Below are positions 49,427 to 57,777 of a stretch of DNA of 57,930 nt, one piece after another. The notes beneath the pieces are model-generated. The model had not been told where the DNA came from and searched no databases. It worked only from the letters and a program-made list of their open reading frames with translations. The first letter of the stretch is position 1. Every line of letters starts with the position of its first letter. The position numbers were made by a program, and so were the translations under genes. Location: positions 1-57,930 of the forward strand of contig NZ_LWCS01000038.1 in the NCBI RefSeq assembly GCF_001650495.1, read 5' to 3'. The DNA comes from Mycolicibacterium iranicum (lineage in GTDB: Bacteria; Actinomycetota; Actinomycetes; Mycobacteriales; Mycobacteriaceae).

Positions 49427-51778
49427 CTAATGTTGCCTGTGATAGGCGAACAGGGCGCCATCACTGATCAGACCGTCGATCTGCTCGGCACTCAACCCGA
49501 GCAATCGCCGGCATATGTCGCGGGTGTGTTCGCCCGGCATCGGGGCCGGGCGGAGATCGGCGCGCGGGATGCGTGTGAACGCGGCCGGCGCCGTCTCCGC
49601 GGGTATCGGTAGGTCGAGTAACGGATGCACCATGTCGGTGAACAATTTCCGGAAGACGACCTGAGGGTCCGCGGCGACGTCGGCGGCGCGGTGCATCGGC
49701 GCGGCAGGCACACCGTGCCTTTGCAGTGATGCGGCGACGGCTTCTTTGTCCCGGCGCGAGGTCCACTGCGACACCGCCGCTATCAGTTCGGCACGCGAGG
49801 TGGGAAGCTCCGTCGGCCCGAGGAAGCCGGCGAGCGCGGCGTGGTGGGACGGTGACCGAAGCGAGATGACGCACCATTCGTCATCGCCCGAGCACGGGAA
49901 TACCGCGTCGAGTGCTGTTCCGCCGGTATCGACGGAAATGCCTGCGGCTCGTGCGGATTCGGCCACGAAGGTGACGGCGAGCTGATTGATGGCCGCCTCT
50001 GCCTGCGAAATGTGCACGTGTCCGCCTCGGCCGCGGATCAGCGCGGCCAGCGCCGCGATCGCGGTCAGCCGGGCGACGACATGGTCGGGGAAGATTGTCG
50101 TCGCGTCGTAGAACGTTCCCGGTTCGGCGTCCGGTGAGGTCCACAGTCGCGTGACGCCGGTGGATGCCCGGACGAGGGGGCCGTAGCCCATCTGCGCGCT
50201 CCACGGGCCGCGGTCGCCGAATGCGCTGCTCTCGGCAAGCACGATGCCGGGCTTGAGGCTGCGCAACCGATCGTAGGAGAAGCCGAGCGCAGCCAGCGTG
50301 CCCGGCTTGAAGTTGGCGAGCACTGCATCGGCGCCCTCGACGAGCCGGCAGAACAGCTCGGCGCCTGCTGGATGGCGCAGGTCGAGACCTAGGCTTTCCT
50401 CGTTGCGGTGGGTCAGCGCCCAGGATCTGCTGATCTTCTTTCCCGGCGGGCTCTGTCGGAGACCGTCCGGATAGGTCGGGCTTTCGATCTTGATGACCTC
50501 GGCGCCGAGGTCGGCGAACAGCCTGCCGAGCTCACCACCGGCGACGATGACGCCGAGGTCCAGGATCCGCATTCCGTCGAAGGGGCGCGAGGAGAGCGAA
50601 GCCGCTTCGCGCGGAACGGTTTCGGTGGAGGCACGGTCGAGCCACGCCGCCTCGTCGGAACCGGCGGCCGGCGGGCCCTGCCGATATCCGTGATGAGCTC
50701 CGTCGACGGTGAGCGGTCCGACAGGCACGGTGACGGTGGCCCCCGGTGCGAGCACTTCCTCCCGTAGCGCACCCACCTCACGAAAATGGCTGGTCGACAA
50801 CGCCTCAGCGGGTGACAGCACGGCCGCGACGGGTACGCCGCGGGTCTGACCTTCGGCGACGAGGTCCGCCATGGCCTGCGGGGCGAACAAGTCGGCCATC
50901 GCGGCGTTGAGTTCTCGCGATGCCGCGTAACGCGCGGCGATGGTCTCGAACTCCGGCCCGGCGAACTGTGCGGGCTCCCCCAGCCAGGCCCACATGCCCC
51001 GCCACTGGCGGGGAGAGAGCAGACAGATCCGGACATGCCCGTCCCGGCATTCGAAGATCGGGTAGATCTGCTGATTGCGCGGCCGGCCCCGCCACAGTTC
51101 GGCGGGCGGTTTCAGCCCGACGGCGGCCTGACCTTCGGATCCGAAGGGTGGATCCAGCGCCTGCACCACGGCCTCGTACCGGGAGAAATCAATGAAATCT
51201 CCTTTACCGCAGCGCAGTCGGTCGTAGTAGGCGACCAGCACCGCCCAGGCCGCCTGAACGGCGGCCGTCGCGGATGCCACCCCGTCGGGTGGCAATACCG
51301 GGGTGCCCGACGTCGGGCCGGTGCGCGAGAGCGCCGAGGACAGCGCGTACAGCACCGCGTCGGTGGCGCGCCAGGATGCTCGTGGGCCTGCGCTCCCGAA
51401 ATCGGTGACCGACAGCACGACCAGGTGGTCGAACATCGCCGCGAGCTCCTGGCAGGACGTGCCGAACAGCGCTGCGCCACCGGGGTTTCCGGAATCCACG
51501 ACGACGTCGCAGTTCGCCGCGAGCTCCAGCAGCCGGGACCGGTCGCCGGCCACGGCCGGGTCCAGCTTCGCGCACCGCTTGTTCGCGTTGTCCAGGGCGA
51601 ACGGGATGCTGACCCCGGCGACCGTCGGCGGTTTGACCCGCGACAGCGAGCCACCGGGCGGTTCGATCTTCAGCACGTCGGCACCGAGGTCGGCCAGGAT
51701 CCGGCTCACAGCATCGCCCTCGCCGGGCGAGAGATCCAGGACACGTAGGGACGTCAGCAACGCTCCCTCGGCCATCAC
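49427..51778 (-). CDS. Double CaiB/BaiF-type CoA-transferase
   Basis: 783 aa from GTG 51778 with TAATCT 7 nt upstream and no Shine-Dalgarno; ATG 51775 directly follows. Two tandem CaiB/BaiF class III CoA-transferase domains are visible: first LRVLDLSPGEGDAVSRILADLGADVLKIEPPGG (about 10-42), second MRILDLGVIVAGGELGRLFADLGAEVIKIESPTYPDGLR (about 385-425). The usual catalytic Asp region of the second domain precedes the DGLRQSPPG stretch. Each domain would move CoA between carboxylic acids. The tandem fusion is unusual; in most bacteria this is a one-domain dimer. Confidence 0.87.
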   Translation of the reverse strand: MMAEGALLTSLRVLDLSPGEGDAVSRILADLGADVLKIEPPGGSLSRVKPPTVAGVSIPFALDNANKRCAKLDPAVAGDRSRLLELAANCDVVVDSGNPGGAALFGTSCQELAAMFDHLVVLSVTDFGSAGPRASWRATDAVLYALSSALSRTGPTSGTPVLPPDGVASATAAVQAAWAVLVAYYDRLRCGKGDFIDFSRYEAVVQALDPPFGSEGQAAVGLKPPAELWRGRPRNQQIYPIFECRDGHVRICLLSPRQWRGMWAWLGEPAQFAGPEFETIAARYAASRELNAAMADLFAPQAMADLVAEGQTRGVPVAAVLSPAEALSTSHFREVGALREEVLAPGATVTVPVGPLTVDGAHHGYRQGPPAAGSDEAAWLDRASTETVPREAASLSSRPFDGMRILDLGVIVAGGELGRLFADLGAEVIKIESPTYPDGLRQSPPGKKISRSWALTHRNEESLGLDLRHPAGAELFCRLVEGADAVLANFKPGTLAALGFSYDRLRSLKPGIVLAESSAFGDRGPWSAQMGYGPLVRASTGVTRLWTSPDAEPGTFYDATTIFPDHVVARLTAIAALAALIRGRGGHVHISQAEAAINQLAVTFVAESARAAGISVDTGGTALDAVFPCSGDDEWCVISLRSPSHHAALAGFLGPTELPTSRAELIAAVSQWTSRRDKEAVAASLQRHGVPAAPMHRAADVAADPQVVFRKLFTDMVHPLLDLPIPAETAPAAFTRIPRADLRPAPMPGEHTRDICRRLLGLSAEQIDGLISDGALFAYHRQH

Positions 51779-51848
51779 GGGAGAAAGATTAACGTGCACG
51801 CCATCGAGTACGAGTTGACCGCACCCCGAAGCGGAGTTGGATGGAGAG

Positions 51849-54356
51849 ATGACTAGCACGACCACACCCGAGGCCGCACGGACCGTCGCGTGGCAGACCG
51901 TGGACCGCCGGGAGCTGGACGAGGCGGGAATCGAGCAGCTCGATCGATGGTGGCGAGCAGCCAATTACCTCTCCGTGGGGCAGATCTATCTGCTGAACAA
52001 TCCGTTGCTACGCACGCCGCTGACGCGTGAGGACGTCAAGCCGCGCCTGCTCGGCCACTGGGGCACCACCCCGGGGTTGAACTTCCTCTACGCCCACCTC
52101 AACCGGGCGATCAAGCAGCGTCAGCAGTCGACGATCTACCTGACCGGCCCCGGTCACGGCGGACCCGGTCTTGTCGCCAATGCCTATCTCGACGGCACAT
52201 ACAGCGAGATCTACTCCGACATCACCCAGGACACCGAGGGCATCCGCCGCCTGTTCCGGCAGTTCTCGTTCCCCGGCGGCATCCCGTCCCATGTCGCGCC
52301 TGAGACCCCCGGTTCCATCCACGAGGGTGGCGAGCTCGGCTACGCGCTGTCGCACGCCTACGGCGCGGCGTTCGACAATCCCGATCTGCTGGTCGCGGCC
52401 GTCGTCGGCGACGGCGAGGCCGAAACCGGCCCGTTGGCGACCAGCTGGCACTCGAACAAGTTGGTCAACGCCGCCACGGACGGGGTGGTGTTGCCGATCC
52501 TGCACCTCAACGGCTACAAGATCGCCAACCCCACGCTGCTCGCCCGCATCCCGACCGAGGAACTGCACGCACTGATGGTCGGCTACGGCCACAAGCCGTA
52601 CTTCTTCGAGGTGCCCGACGACTCAGGGGACGAAGCTGCCGCCGACCATTTCGACGCGCACCGCCGGTTCGCGACGCTGCTCGACGAGGTGATGGACGAG
52701 ATCGTCGACATCAAGTCCCGCGCCGCCGCGGGCGACGAGTCGCGGCCGGTATGGCCGATGATCGTCTTCCGTACGCCGAAGGGCTGGACGGGCCCGGACT
52801 ATATCGACGGCAAGAAGACCACCGGCTCGTGGCGCGCCCACCAGGTGCCGCTGGCGAGCGCGCGAGACACGAGCGAGCACCTAGGGGTCCTCGCCGACTG
52901 GCTGTCGTCCTACCGCCCCGACGAGTTGTTCGACGAGGACGGCAGGCTACTGCCCGACATCGCCGACCTGGCGCCCGACGGGCAGCTGAGGATGAGCGAC
53001 AACCCGCACGCCAACGGCGGGCTCCTGCTCAGGGACCTACGCTTGCCCGATTTCCGTGACTTCGCCGTCGACGTGCCCGCCCCCGGCGCCACCGTCGCCG
53101 AAGCCACACGCGTGCTGGGCCAATGGCTGACCGAGGTCATCCGCCTGAACCCGGACAACTTCCGCATCTTCGGACCCGATGAAACGGCATCGAACCGCCT
53201 CCAGGCCGTCTACGACGCCACCGGCAAGCAGTGGAACGCCGAATTCTTCGGCCCCGAGGTCGATGAGCACCTGGAGCGGGTCGGCAGGGTCGTCGAGATG
53301 TTGTCGGAGCATCAGTGCCAAGGCTGGCTGGAGGGCTACCTGCTCACCGGACGGCACGGATTGTTCAACTGCTACGAGGCCTTCATCCACATCGTCGACT
53401 CGATGCTGAACCAACATGCGAAGTGGCTCAAGGTGACCAACCACATCCCGTGGCGGCGGCCCATCGCGAGCCTCAATTACCTGCTGTCCAGCCATGTCTG
53501 GCGGCAGGACCACAACGGTTTCTCCCACCAGGACCCCGGCTTCATCGACCATGTGGTCAACAAGAGCGCGAAGGTGGTCCGCGTCTATCTGCCCCCGGAC
53601 GCCAACACGCTGCTGTCGACCTACGACCACTGCCTGCGGTCGCGCCAATACGTCAACGTCGTCGTCTCGGGCAAGCAGCCCTCCCCGAACTTCCTCACCA
53701 TGGAGCAGGCCATCGCCCACTGCACCCGCGGGCTGGGGATCTGGGAGTGGGCGGGTTCGGAGGTGCTCGGCACCGATCCCGACGTCGTCCTGGCGTCGGC
53801 GGGTGACATCCCGACGCTGGAGGCACTGGCGGCCGCCGACATCCTGCGCCAGCACCTGCCCGACCTGAAGGTGCGGTTCGTCAACGTCGTCGATCTGATG
53901 CGACTCCAGGACGACACCGAGCACCCGCACGGCCTGCCCGACCGGGATTTCGACATGATCTTCACCACGAACAAGCCGGTCATCTTCGCCTACCACGGCT
54001 ATCCCTGGCTGATCCACCGCCTGACGTACCGGCGCACCGGCCACGGCAACCTGCACGTGCGCGGCTACAAGGAGGAGGGCACCACGACGACGCCCTTCGA
54101 CATGGTGATGCTGAACGATCTCGACCGCTATCACCTGGTCATCGATGTCATCGACCGCGTTCCGTCGCTTGGCTCGACCTGTGCGACGCTGCGTCAGCAG
54201 ATGTCCGACAAGCGCATTGCGGCGCGGGAGTACACCCGCGAATTCGGCGACGACATCCCTGAGGTCAAGGACTGGGTCTGGCCTGCGGCCAGGGAGTCCG
54301 GCTTCGGTACGTCGGCCGCCGATTCCGCCGCCGCCACCGGCGGTGACAACGAATAA
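51849..54356 (+). CDS. xfp: Phosphoketolase (Xfp)
   Basis: 835 aa from ATG 51849. TPP-dependent xylulose-5-phosphate/fructose-6-phosphate phosphoketolase, forming acetyl phosphate plus glyceraldehyde-3-phosphate or erythrose-4-phosphate. TPP/metal motif VVGDGEAETGPLATSWHSNK (185-204), N-terminal GRWWRAANYLSVGQIYL-like opening, YLTGPGHGGPG, and later HNGFSHQDPGF and HPHGLPDRDFD. The acetyl-phosphate route offers a bypass around pyruvate. No ack or pta gene is visible nearby. It is divergent from the CoA-transferase with 70 nt between starts. Confidence 0.95.
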   Translation: MTSTTTPEAARTVAWQTVDRRELDEAGIEQLDRWWRAANYLSVGQIYLLNNPLLRTPLTREDVKPRLLGHWGTTPGLNFLYAHLNRAIKQRQQSTIYLTGPGHGGPGLVANAYLDGTYSEIYSDITQDTEGIRRLFRQFSFPGGIPSHVAPETPGSIHEGGELGYALSHAYGAAFDNPDLLVAAVVGDGEAETGPLATSWHSNKLVNAATDGVVLPILHLNGYKIANPTLLARIPTEELHALMVGYGHKPYFFEVPDDSGDEAAADHFDAHRRFATLLDEVMDEIVDIKSRAAAGDESRPVWPMIVFRTPKGWTGPDYIDGKKTTGSWRAHQVPLASARDTSEHLGVLADWLSSYRPDELFDEDGRLLPDIADLAPDGQLRMSDNPHANGGLLLRDLRLPDFRDFAVDVPAPGATVAEATRVLGQWLTEVIRLNPDNFRIFGPDETASNRLQAVYDATGKQWNAEFFGPEVDEHLERVGRVVEMLSEHQCQGWLEGYLLTGRHGLFNCYEAFIHIVDSMLNQHAKWLKVTNHIPWRRPIASLNYLLSSHVWRQDHNGFSHQDPGFIDHVVNKSAKVVRVYLPPDANTLLSTYDHCLRSRQYVNVVVSGKQPSPNFLTMEQAIAHCTRGLGIWEWAGSEVLGTDPDVVLASAGDIPTLEALAAADILRQHLPDLKVRFVNVVDLMRLQDDTEHPHGLPDRDFDMIFTTNKPVIFAYHGYPWLIHRLTYRRTGHGNLHVRGYKEEGTTTTPFDMVMLNDLDRYHLVIDVIDRVPSLGSTCATLRQQMSDKRIAAREYTREFGDDIPEVKDWVWPAARESGFGTSAADSAAATGGDNE

Positions 54357-54377
54357 TCAGCCGCGGCGTACAGCCGG

Positions 54378-54383
54378 TAACCT
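54378..54383 (+). promoter_or_regulatory. Putative -10 (TAACCT) for the CPBP protease gene
   Basis: TAACCT lies 9 nt before ATG 54393 and no Shine-Dalgarno is visible. Confidence 0.35.
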
Positions 54384-54392
54384 GGTGCGGTT

Positions 54393-55154
54393 ATGTCTGA
54401 CGCCGCCGCCGCGCCCGTAGAGGCCCACCCCGTGGTCGCTCAGTTGGCGGCGCTGCACCATTTCCGGGTCTACGCCGACATCGCGATTGTCGTCGTGGTG
54501 CTGGCACTGACGAACCTGGTCGCGCATTTCACGACACCGTGGGCCAACGTGGCCGTCGTTCCCGCCGCCGCAGTCGGCCTGCTGATGCTGGTCCGGTCCC
54601 GGGGCCTCGGGTGGACCGAACTCGGCCTCGGCCGGGAGCACTGGCGATCCGGAGCCGGATACGCGCTGGGTGCTGTCGCGCTCGTCGGCACCGTCATCGC
54701 GATCGGCGCCCTGTTGCCGTGGACGCGGCCCATGTTCCTCAATGACAACTACGCGACGTTGTCCGGCGCGCTGCTCGCCTCGATGATCATCATTCCGCTG
54801 CAGACCGTAATACCCGAGGAGCTGGCGTTCCGCGGCGTGCTGCACGGAGCGCTGGACCGCGCCTGGGGCTGGCGGGGCGTGGCAGCCGCGGGCTCGCTGT
54901 TGTTCGGGCTGTGGCACATCGCCACGTCGCTCGGCCTGACGGCGAGCAACGTCGGGTTCACCGAGATCCTCGGCGGCGGAGTGTTCGGCATGGTTGCCGG
55001 AGTCGTGGGCGCCGTCATCGCGACGGCGGCAGCGGGTTTCGTCTTCACCTGGTTGCGCCGCCGCAGCGGCAGCCTGATCGCGCCGATCGCACTGCACTGG
55101 TCGCTCAACGGGCTCGGCGCCCTGGCCGCCGCGCTGGTGTGGCATCTGAGTTGA
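54393..55154 (+). CDS. CPBP-family intramembrane metalloprotease
   Basis: 253 aa with about seven membrane helices. CPBP/Abi motifs: PEELAFRGVLHG (EExxxR glutamates), FGLWHIATS (FxxxH) and APIALHWSLN (HxxxN/D). The family includes CAAX prenyl protease Rce1 and bacteriocin-immunity proteins; in bacteria substrates are mostly unknown. It ends 50 nt inside the convergent CGNR gene. Confidence 0.87.
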   Translation: MSDAAAAPVEAHPVVAQLAALHHFRVYADIAIVVVVLALTNLVAHFTTPWANVAVVPAAAVGLLMLVRSRGLGWTELGLGREHWRSGAGYALGAVALVGTVIAIGALLPWTRPMFLNDNYATLSGALLASMIIIPLQTVIPEELAFRGVLHGALDRAWGWRGVAAAGSLLFGLWHIATSLGLTASNVGFTEILGGGVFGMVAGVVGAVIATAAAGFVFTWLRRRSGSLIAPIALHWSLNGLGALAAALVWHLS

Positions 55155-55728
55155 CCGGCTGGGCCGCGCGCCGGCGGGCCCGGAACTGTCGGTTCTTGAG
55201 CTTGTTGCCGCACGCGGCCATGTCGCACCACGTCCCGCCGCGGTTGCGCGACGCGTCGTAGAACGCCCAGCGGCACTCGTCGTTGCCGCATGCCTTGAGC
55301 CGCGACCAGCTGCCGTCTCGCTGGGCGTCACGCACGATTACCAGCAGGCCTGCCAGTCGGCTGACCACGTCATCGTCGCCGGTCACCAGCGCCACCGAAC
55401 CGTCCTCACCGATCGCCGGTGTAACTGGTGCGGTGATGCGCCGCAGAGCGGCCAGGGTGTCCGGCGTCGGCGCGGGGCCGCCGGCGTTGTGGACGAGCAA
55501 TTCCCGCAGAGCCTCCCGCACACCGACCACCAGGGTCAGATCGGCCGGCGTCAACGCGGCCCTCGGGGCCAGCAGTTCATTGTCGACCAGCCAGGGGCGT
55601 GCGTCGGCGGCATCGGTGAGCCGGTCTGCCCCGTCTGGTCGTTCGACGGTGTTGACGAGTGCCTGGATGCGGCGCAGCGGCGGCGGCGCGGGTTTGTCTT
55701 CCTCGTCGCCCGGCCAACGGAGGTTCAT
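55105..55728 (-). CDS. CGNR zinc-finger / ABATE-domain transcriptional regulator
   Basis: 207 aa. The N-terminal ABATE-like domain (ALVNTVERPDGADRLTD and LTLVVGVREALRELLVHN) precedes the zinc ribbon LKACGNDECRWAFYD and GTWCDMAACGNKLKNR (Cys147, Cys152, Cys168, Cys173), the CGNR motif. Proteins of this type act as DNA-binding regulators of stress response. It faces a small gene across a palindromic operator, so it probably controls itself and that gene. The C-terminal tail is very basic. Confidence 0.87.
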   Translation of the reverse strand: MNLRWPGDEEDKPAPPPLRRIQALVNTVERPDGADRLTDAADARPWLVDNELLAPRAALTPADLTLVVGVREALRELLVHNAGGPAPTPDTLAALRRITAPVTPAIGEDGSVALVTGDDDVVSRLAGLLVIVRDAQRDGSWSRLKACGNDECRWAFYDASRNRGGTWCDMAACGNKLKNRQFRARRRAAQPVNSDATPARRPGRRAR

Positions 55729-55764
55729 TCCGCCAACGCTACCACTCGTGACTATCTAAATCAG

Positions 55765-55792
55765 TTGACCGGTCATGCATGACCAGTATAGC
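55765..55792 (+). promoter_or_regulatory. SigA-type promoter with palindromic operator in the spacer
   Basis: TTGACC (55765-55770), 16 nt, TATAGC (55787-55792). The spacer starts with a perfect 14-bp palindrome GGTCATGCATGACC (55771-55784), the classic position for a repressor. The promoter reads toward the 55830 gene. The CGNR gene starts 37 nt on the other side, so one regulator could control both directions. Confidence 0.7.
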
Positions 55793-55829
55793 GTTTTTGA
55801 CGGTCACCCATACTAAGGATGTGAAAGCC

Positions 55830-56309
55830 ATGCCCGTCCAACGAATCCCCCTCGACGTCCTCACTGCGGTGCAGTCGGTGCGCTCGCCGCTTCGGCGAGA
55901 TCGGCGGCCGGCGTTGCCGGCCCGCCTCGTCGCCCGGGTCCGGGCACACACCTACGACCGCCGACTCGCAGTCGGCGTGCCGTCCACGCCGGGCACCCCG
56001 TTGCGCGCCCACCGCGACCGACTGCTCTCGCCGAGGGAGCGTCGCGTGATCGCGACCGCACTGCGCCGCTGCGCCGAAGAACCCGTCTCACCGGCGGTGT
56101 CGTTGCGGGTCGCGCTCAACGCCGACGCTATTCGCGCGACCTCGGACCTGATCGATCTGATCGCAGAACGGCTGGACTCAGCCGCACCCGTCTGCGAACG
56201 CGGGATGGCGCGACTTCGGCTTCTCCTGTCCGACGGGATGGGCCCGATGTACCGGCGCGGCCGCGGCGATCTCCGGGGCCGATTGGGCGCGGCCCTCGCC
56301 GAGCTCTAG
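55830..56309 (+). CDS. Conserved small protein opposite the CGNR regulator
   Basis: 159 aa from ATG 55830; AAGGA lies 10 nt upstream. GTG 55821 is the alternative. Arginine- and alanine-rich, mostly helical (RRVIATALRRCAEEP, ADAIRATSDLIDLIAERLDS, ERGMARLRLLLSDGMGPMYR), with no membrane helix or signal. I do not recognise a family. A strong promoter with a palindromic operator drives it, so it is likely the inducible target of the CGNR regulator. Confidence 0.7.
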   Translation: MPVQRIPLDVLTAVQSVRSPLRRDRRPALPARLVARVRAHTYDRRLAVGVPSTPGTPLRAHRDRLLSPRERRVIATALRRCAEEPVSPAVSLRVALNADAIRATSDLIDLIAERLDSAAPVCERGMARLRLLLSDGMGPMYRRGRGDLRGRLGAALAEL

Positions 56310-56322
56310 CAGAGCAGAGCTC
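56301..56322. terminator. Short hairpin between convergent genes
   Basis: GAGCTCT (56301-56307) pairs with AGAGCTC (56316-56322) around an 8-nt loop. It spans the stop of the 55830 gene and reaches the stop of the alcohol dehydrogenase. The same 9-mer GAGCTCTAG occurs at both gene ends. A weak but plausible bidirectional terminator. Confidence 0.35.
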
Positions 56323-57320
56323 TAGACGATCAAGACGGCCGCTCCCGAGATTCGGCCGGCACTCAGATCGCCGAGGGCGACATCGGCACGGTCGAGTGGG
56401 TATTGCGGGCTGGTGACCTCCAGGCGGTGGCGGCGTGCGAAGTCGAGAAAGGCGTGCGCGTCGGCGCGGGTGTTCGACGTCACCGAGCGCACCTGACGCT
56501 CCTGGAAGAGATGGCGCTGGTAGTTCAGAGCTGGGATGTCACTGAGGTGGATGCCGGCAATCGACAGCGTGCCGCCGCGGTCGAGCGCCTCCAGCGCAGG
56601 CGGGACGAGATCGCCCACCGGAGCGAACAGGATCGCGGCGTCGAGCGCCACCGGCGGCATATCGGTCGTGCCCTGCACCGACGCGGCACCGAGGCTCAGA
56701 GCCAATTCCCGAGCGTGCTCCCCGCGCGTCATGACGTGCACCTCGGCTCCCTGTGCGATGGCCACTTGAGTGGTCAGGTGCGCACTGCCGCCGAAGCCGT
56801 AAATGCCCAGCCGTCCCTTCTCGGGCAGGTCGGCGCGCAGCAGCGCGCGGTAACCGATGATGCCGGCGCACAGCAACGGCGCCAGCGCCGCGTCGGCGTA
56901 TCCTTCGGGTAGTGGCAACGCGAAAGCGGCTGGCACCGTGGTGAATTCAGCGTAACCGCCGTCGGCATCCCAACCGGTGTAGCGGGATGCCGGACACAGG
57001 TTCTCCCGGCCGCGCAAACAGAATCGGCACGACCCACAGGTGTGGCGCAGCCATGCGACACCGACTCGGTCACCCGGAACGAACGAGGTCACATCGTCTC
57101 CGACGCGCATGACCTCGCCGACCACCTCGTGCCCAGGAGTGACATGGGGCCGGTGCGCGGGCAGGTCGCCTTCGGCGACGTGCAGGTCGGTGCGACACAC
57201 TCCGCAGGCCCGCACCGCCACCAGTAGTTCGCCGGGGCAGGGCTCGGGAACCGGCACGGTGGCGAGGGTCAGCGGGGACATCGACATGGGTCCCGGCCGG
57301 CGCACCTGCCACGCGCGCAT
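56322..57320 (-). CDS. adhA: Zinc-dependent alcohol dehydrogenase (MDR)
   Basis: 332 aa from ATG 57320. Catalytic zinc ligands in ACGVCRTDLH and TPGHEVVGEV, structural zinc loop HTCGSCRFCLRGRENLC with four cysteines, and a Rossmann region LGIYGFGGSAHLTTQVAIA that has Gly-Phe-Gly-Gly in place of the usual GxGxxG. It oxidises or reduces an alcohol/aldehyde with NAD(P)H. The gene follows the small membrane protein by 14 nt, and the order apa, Rv1861, adhA recalled from M. tuberculosis is retained here. Confidence 0.87.
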   Translation of the reverse strand: MRAWQVRRPGPMSMSPLTLATVPVPEPCPGELLVAVRACGVCRTDLHVAEGDLPAHRPHVTPGHEVVGEVMRVGDDVTSFVPGDRVGVAWLRHTCGSCRFCLRGRENLCPASRYTGWDADGGYAEFTTVPAAFALPLPEGYADAALAPLLCAGIIGYRALLRADLPEKGRLGIYGFGGSAHLTTQVAIAQGAEVHVMTRGEHARELALSLGAASVQGTTDMPPVALDAAILFAPVGDLVPPALEALDRGGTLSIAGIHLSDIPALNYQRHLFQERQVRSVTSNTRADAHAFLDFARRHRLEVTSPQYPLDRADVALGDLSAGRISGAAVLIV

Positions 57321-57334
57321 CAGTTCGCCGGAGT

Positions 57335-57637
57335 TCAGGAGCGTGACTGTACTTTCCCGACGATCCACAGCAGGATCACGGATCCGAGAATGGCGGTGAA
57401 CAGCGTGAACCACCACCCGCCGCCTGCGGTGTCGAGGAAGAAACTCAACAGGAACCCGCCGATGAGGGCACCCACGATGCCGATCACGATGTTCATCAGG
57501 ATGCCGGAACCGGAGCCCTTGACGATCTTGCCCGCGATCCATCCGGCGATCGCGCCGATGATGATGTAGCCGATCCACCCGACACTGGTGAGGGTGGTCG
57601 AACGCGCCAGAATCTCGCTAGCTGCAACCATGTCCAT
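57335..57637 (-). CDS. GlsB/YeaQ/YmgE-family small membrane protein
   Basis: 100 aa with three membrane helices (about 19-38, 46-68, 73-92) and glycine-rich GWIGYIIIGAIAGWIAGKIV, the Transgly_assoc (YeaQ/YmgE/GlsB) pattern. Members are stress-induced membrane proteins of unclear function. GGGAG lies upstream of the ATG. It precedes adhA on the same strand and likely shares its transcript. Confidence 0.85.
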   Translation of the reverse strand: MDMVAASEILARSTTLTSVGWIGYIIIGAIAGWIAGKIVKGSGSGILMNIVIGIVGALIGGFLLSFFLDTAGGGWWFTLFTAILGSVILLWIVGKVQSRS

Positions 57638-57777
57638 CAGAGTCTCCCGCCTGTCGCCAGCCGGGCCCGGTGCGGCCGCATCCGGGCCATGGACAAGGTA
57701 TACCTGCCGCGGGTAACGAAACGGCTGTACAAACGGGCGACGAAATCGTCACGATGCCCTGCGGGCGCCTGCCTGGG
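57638..57777. other. Short intergenic gap before the GlsB-family gene
   Basis: 140 bp between the partial proline-rich gene and the 100-aa membrane gene, presumably holding the latter's promoter. I see no clear -35/-10 pair, repeat or gene. Confidence 0.5.
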
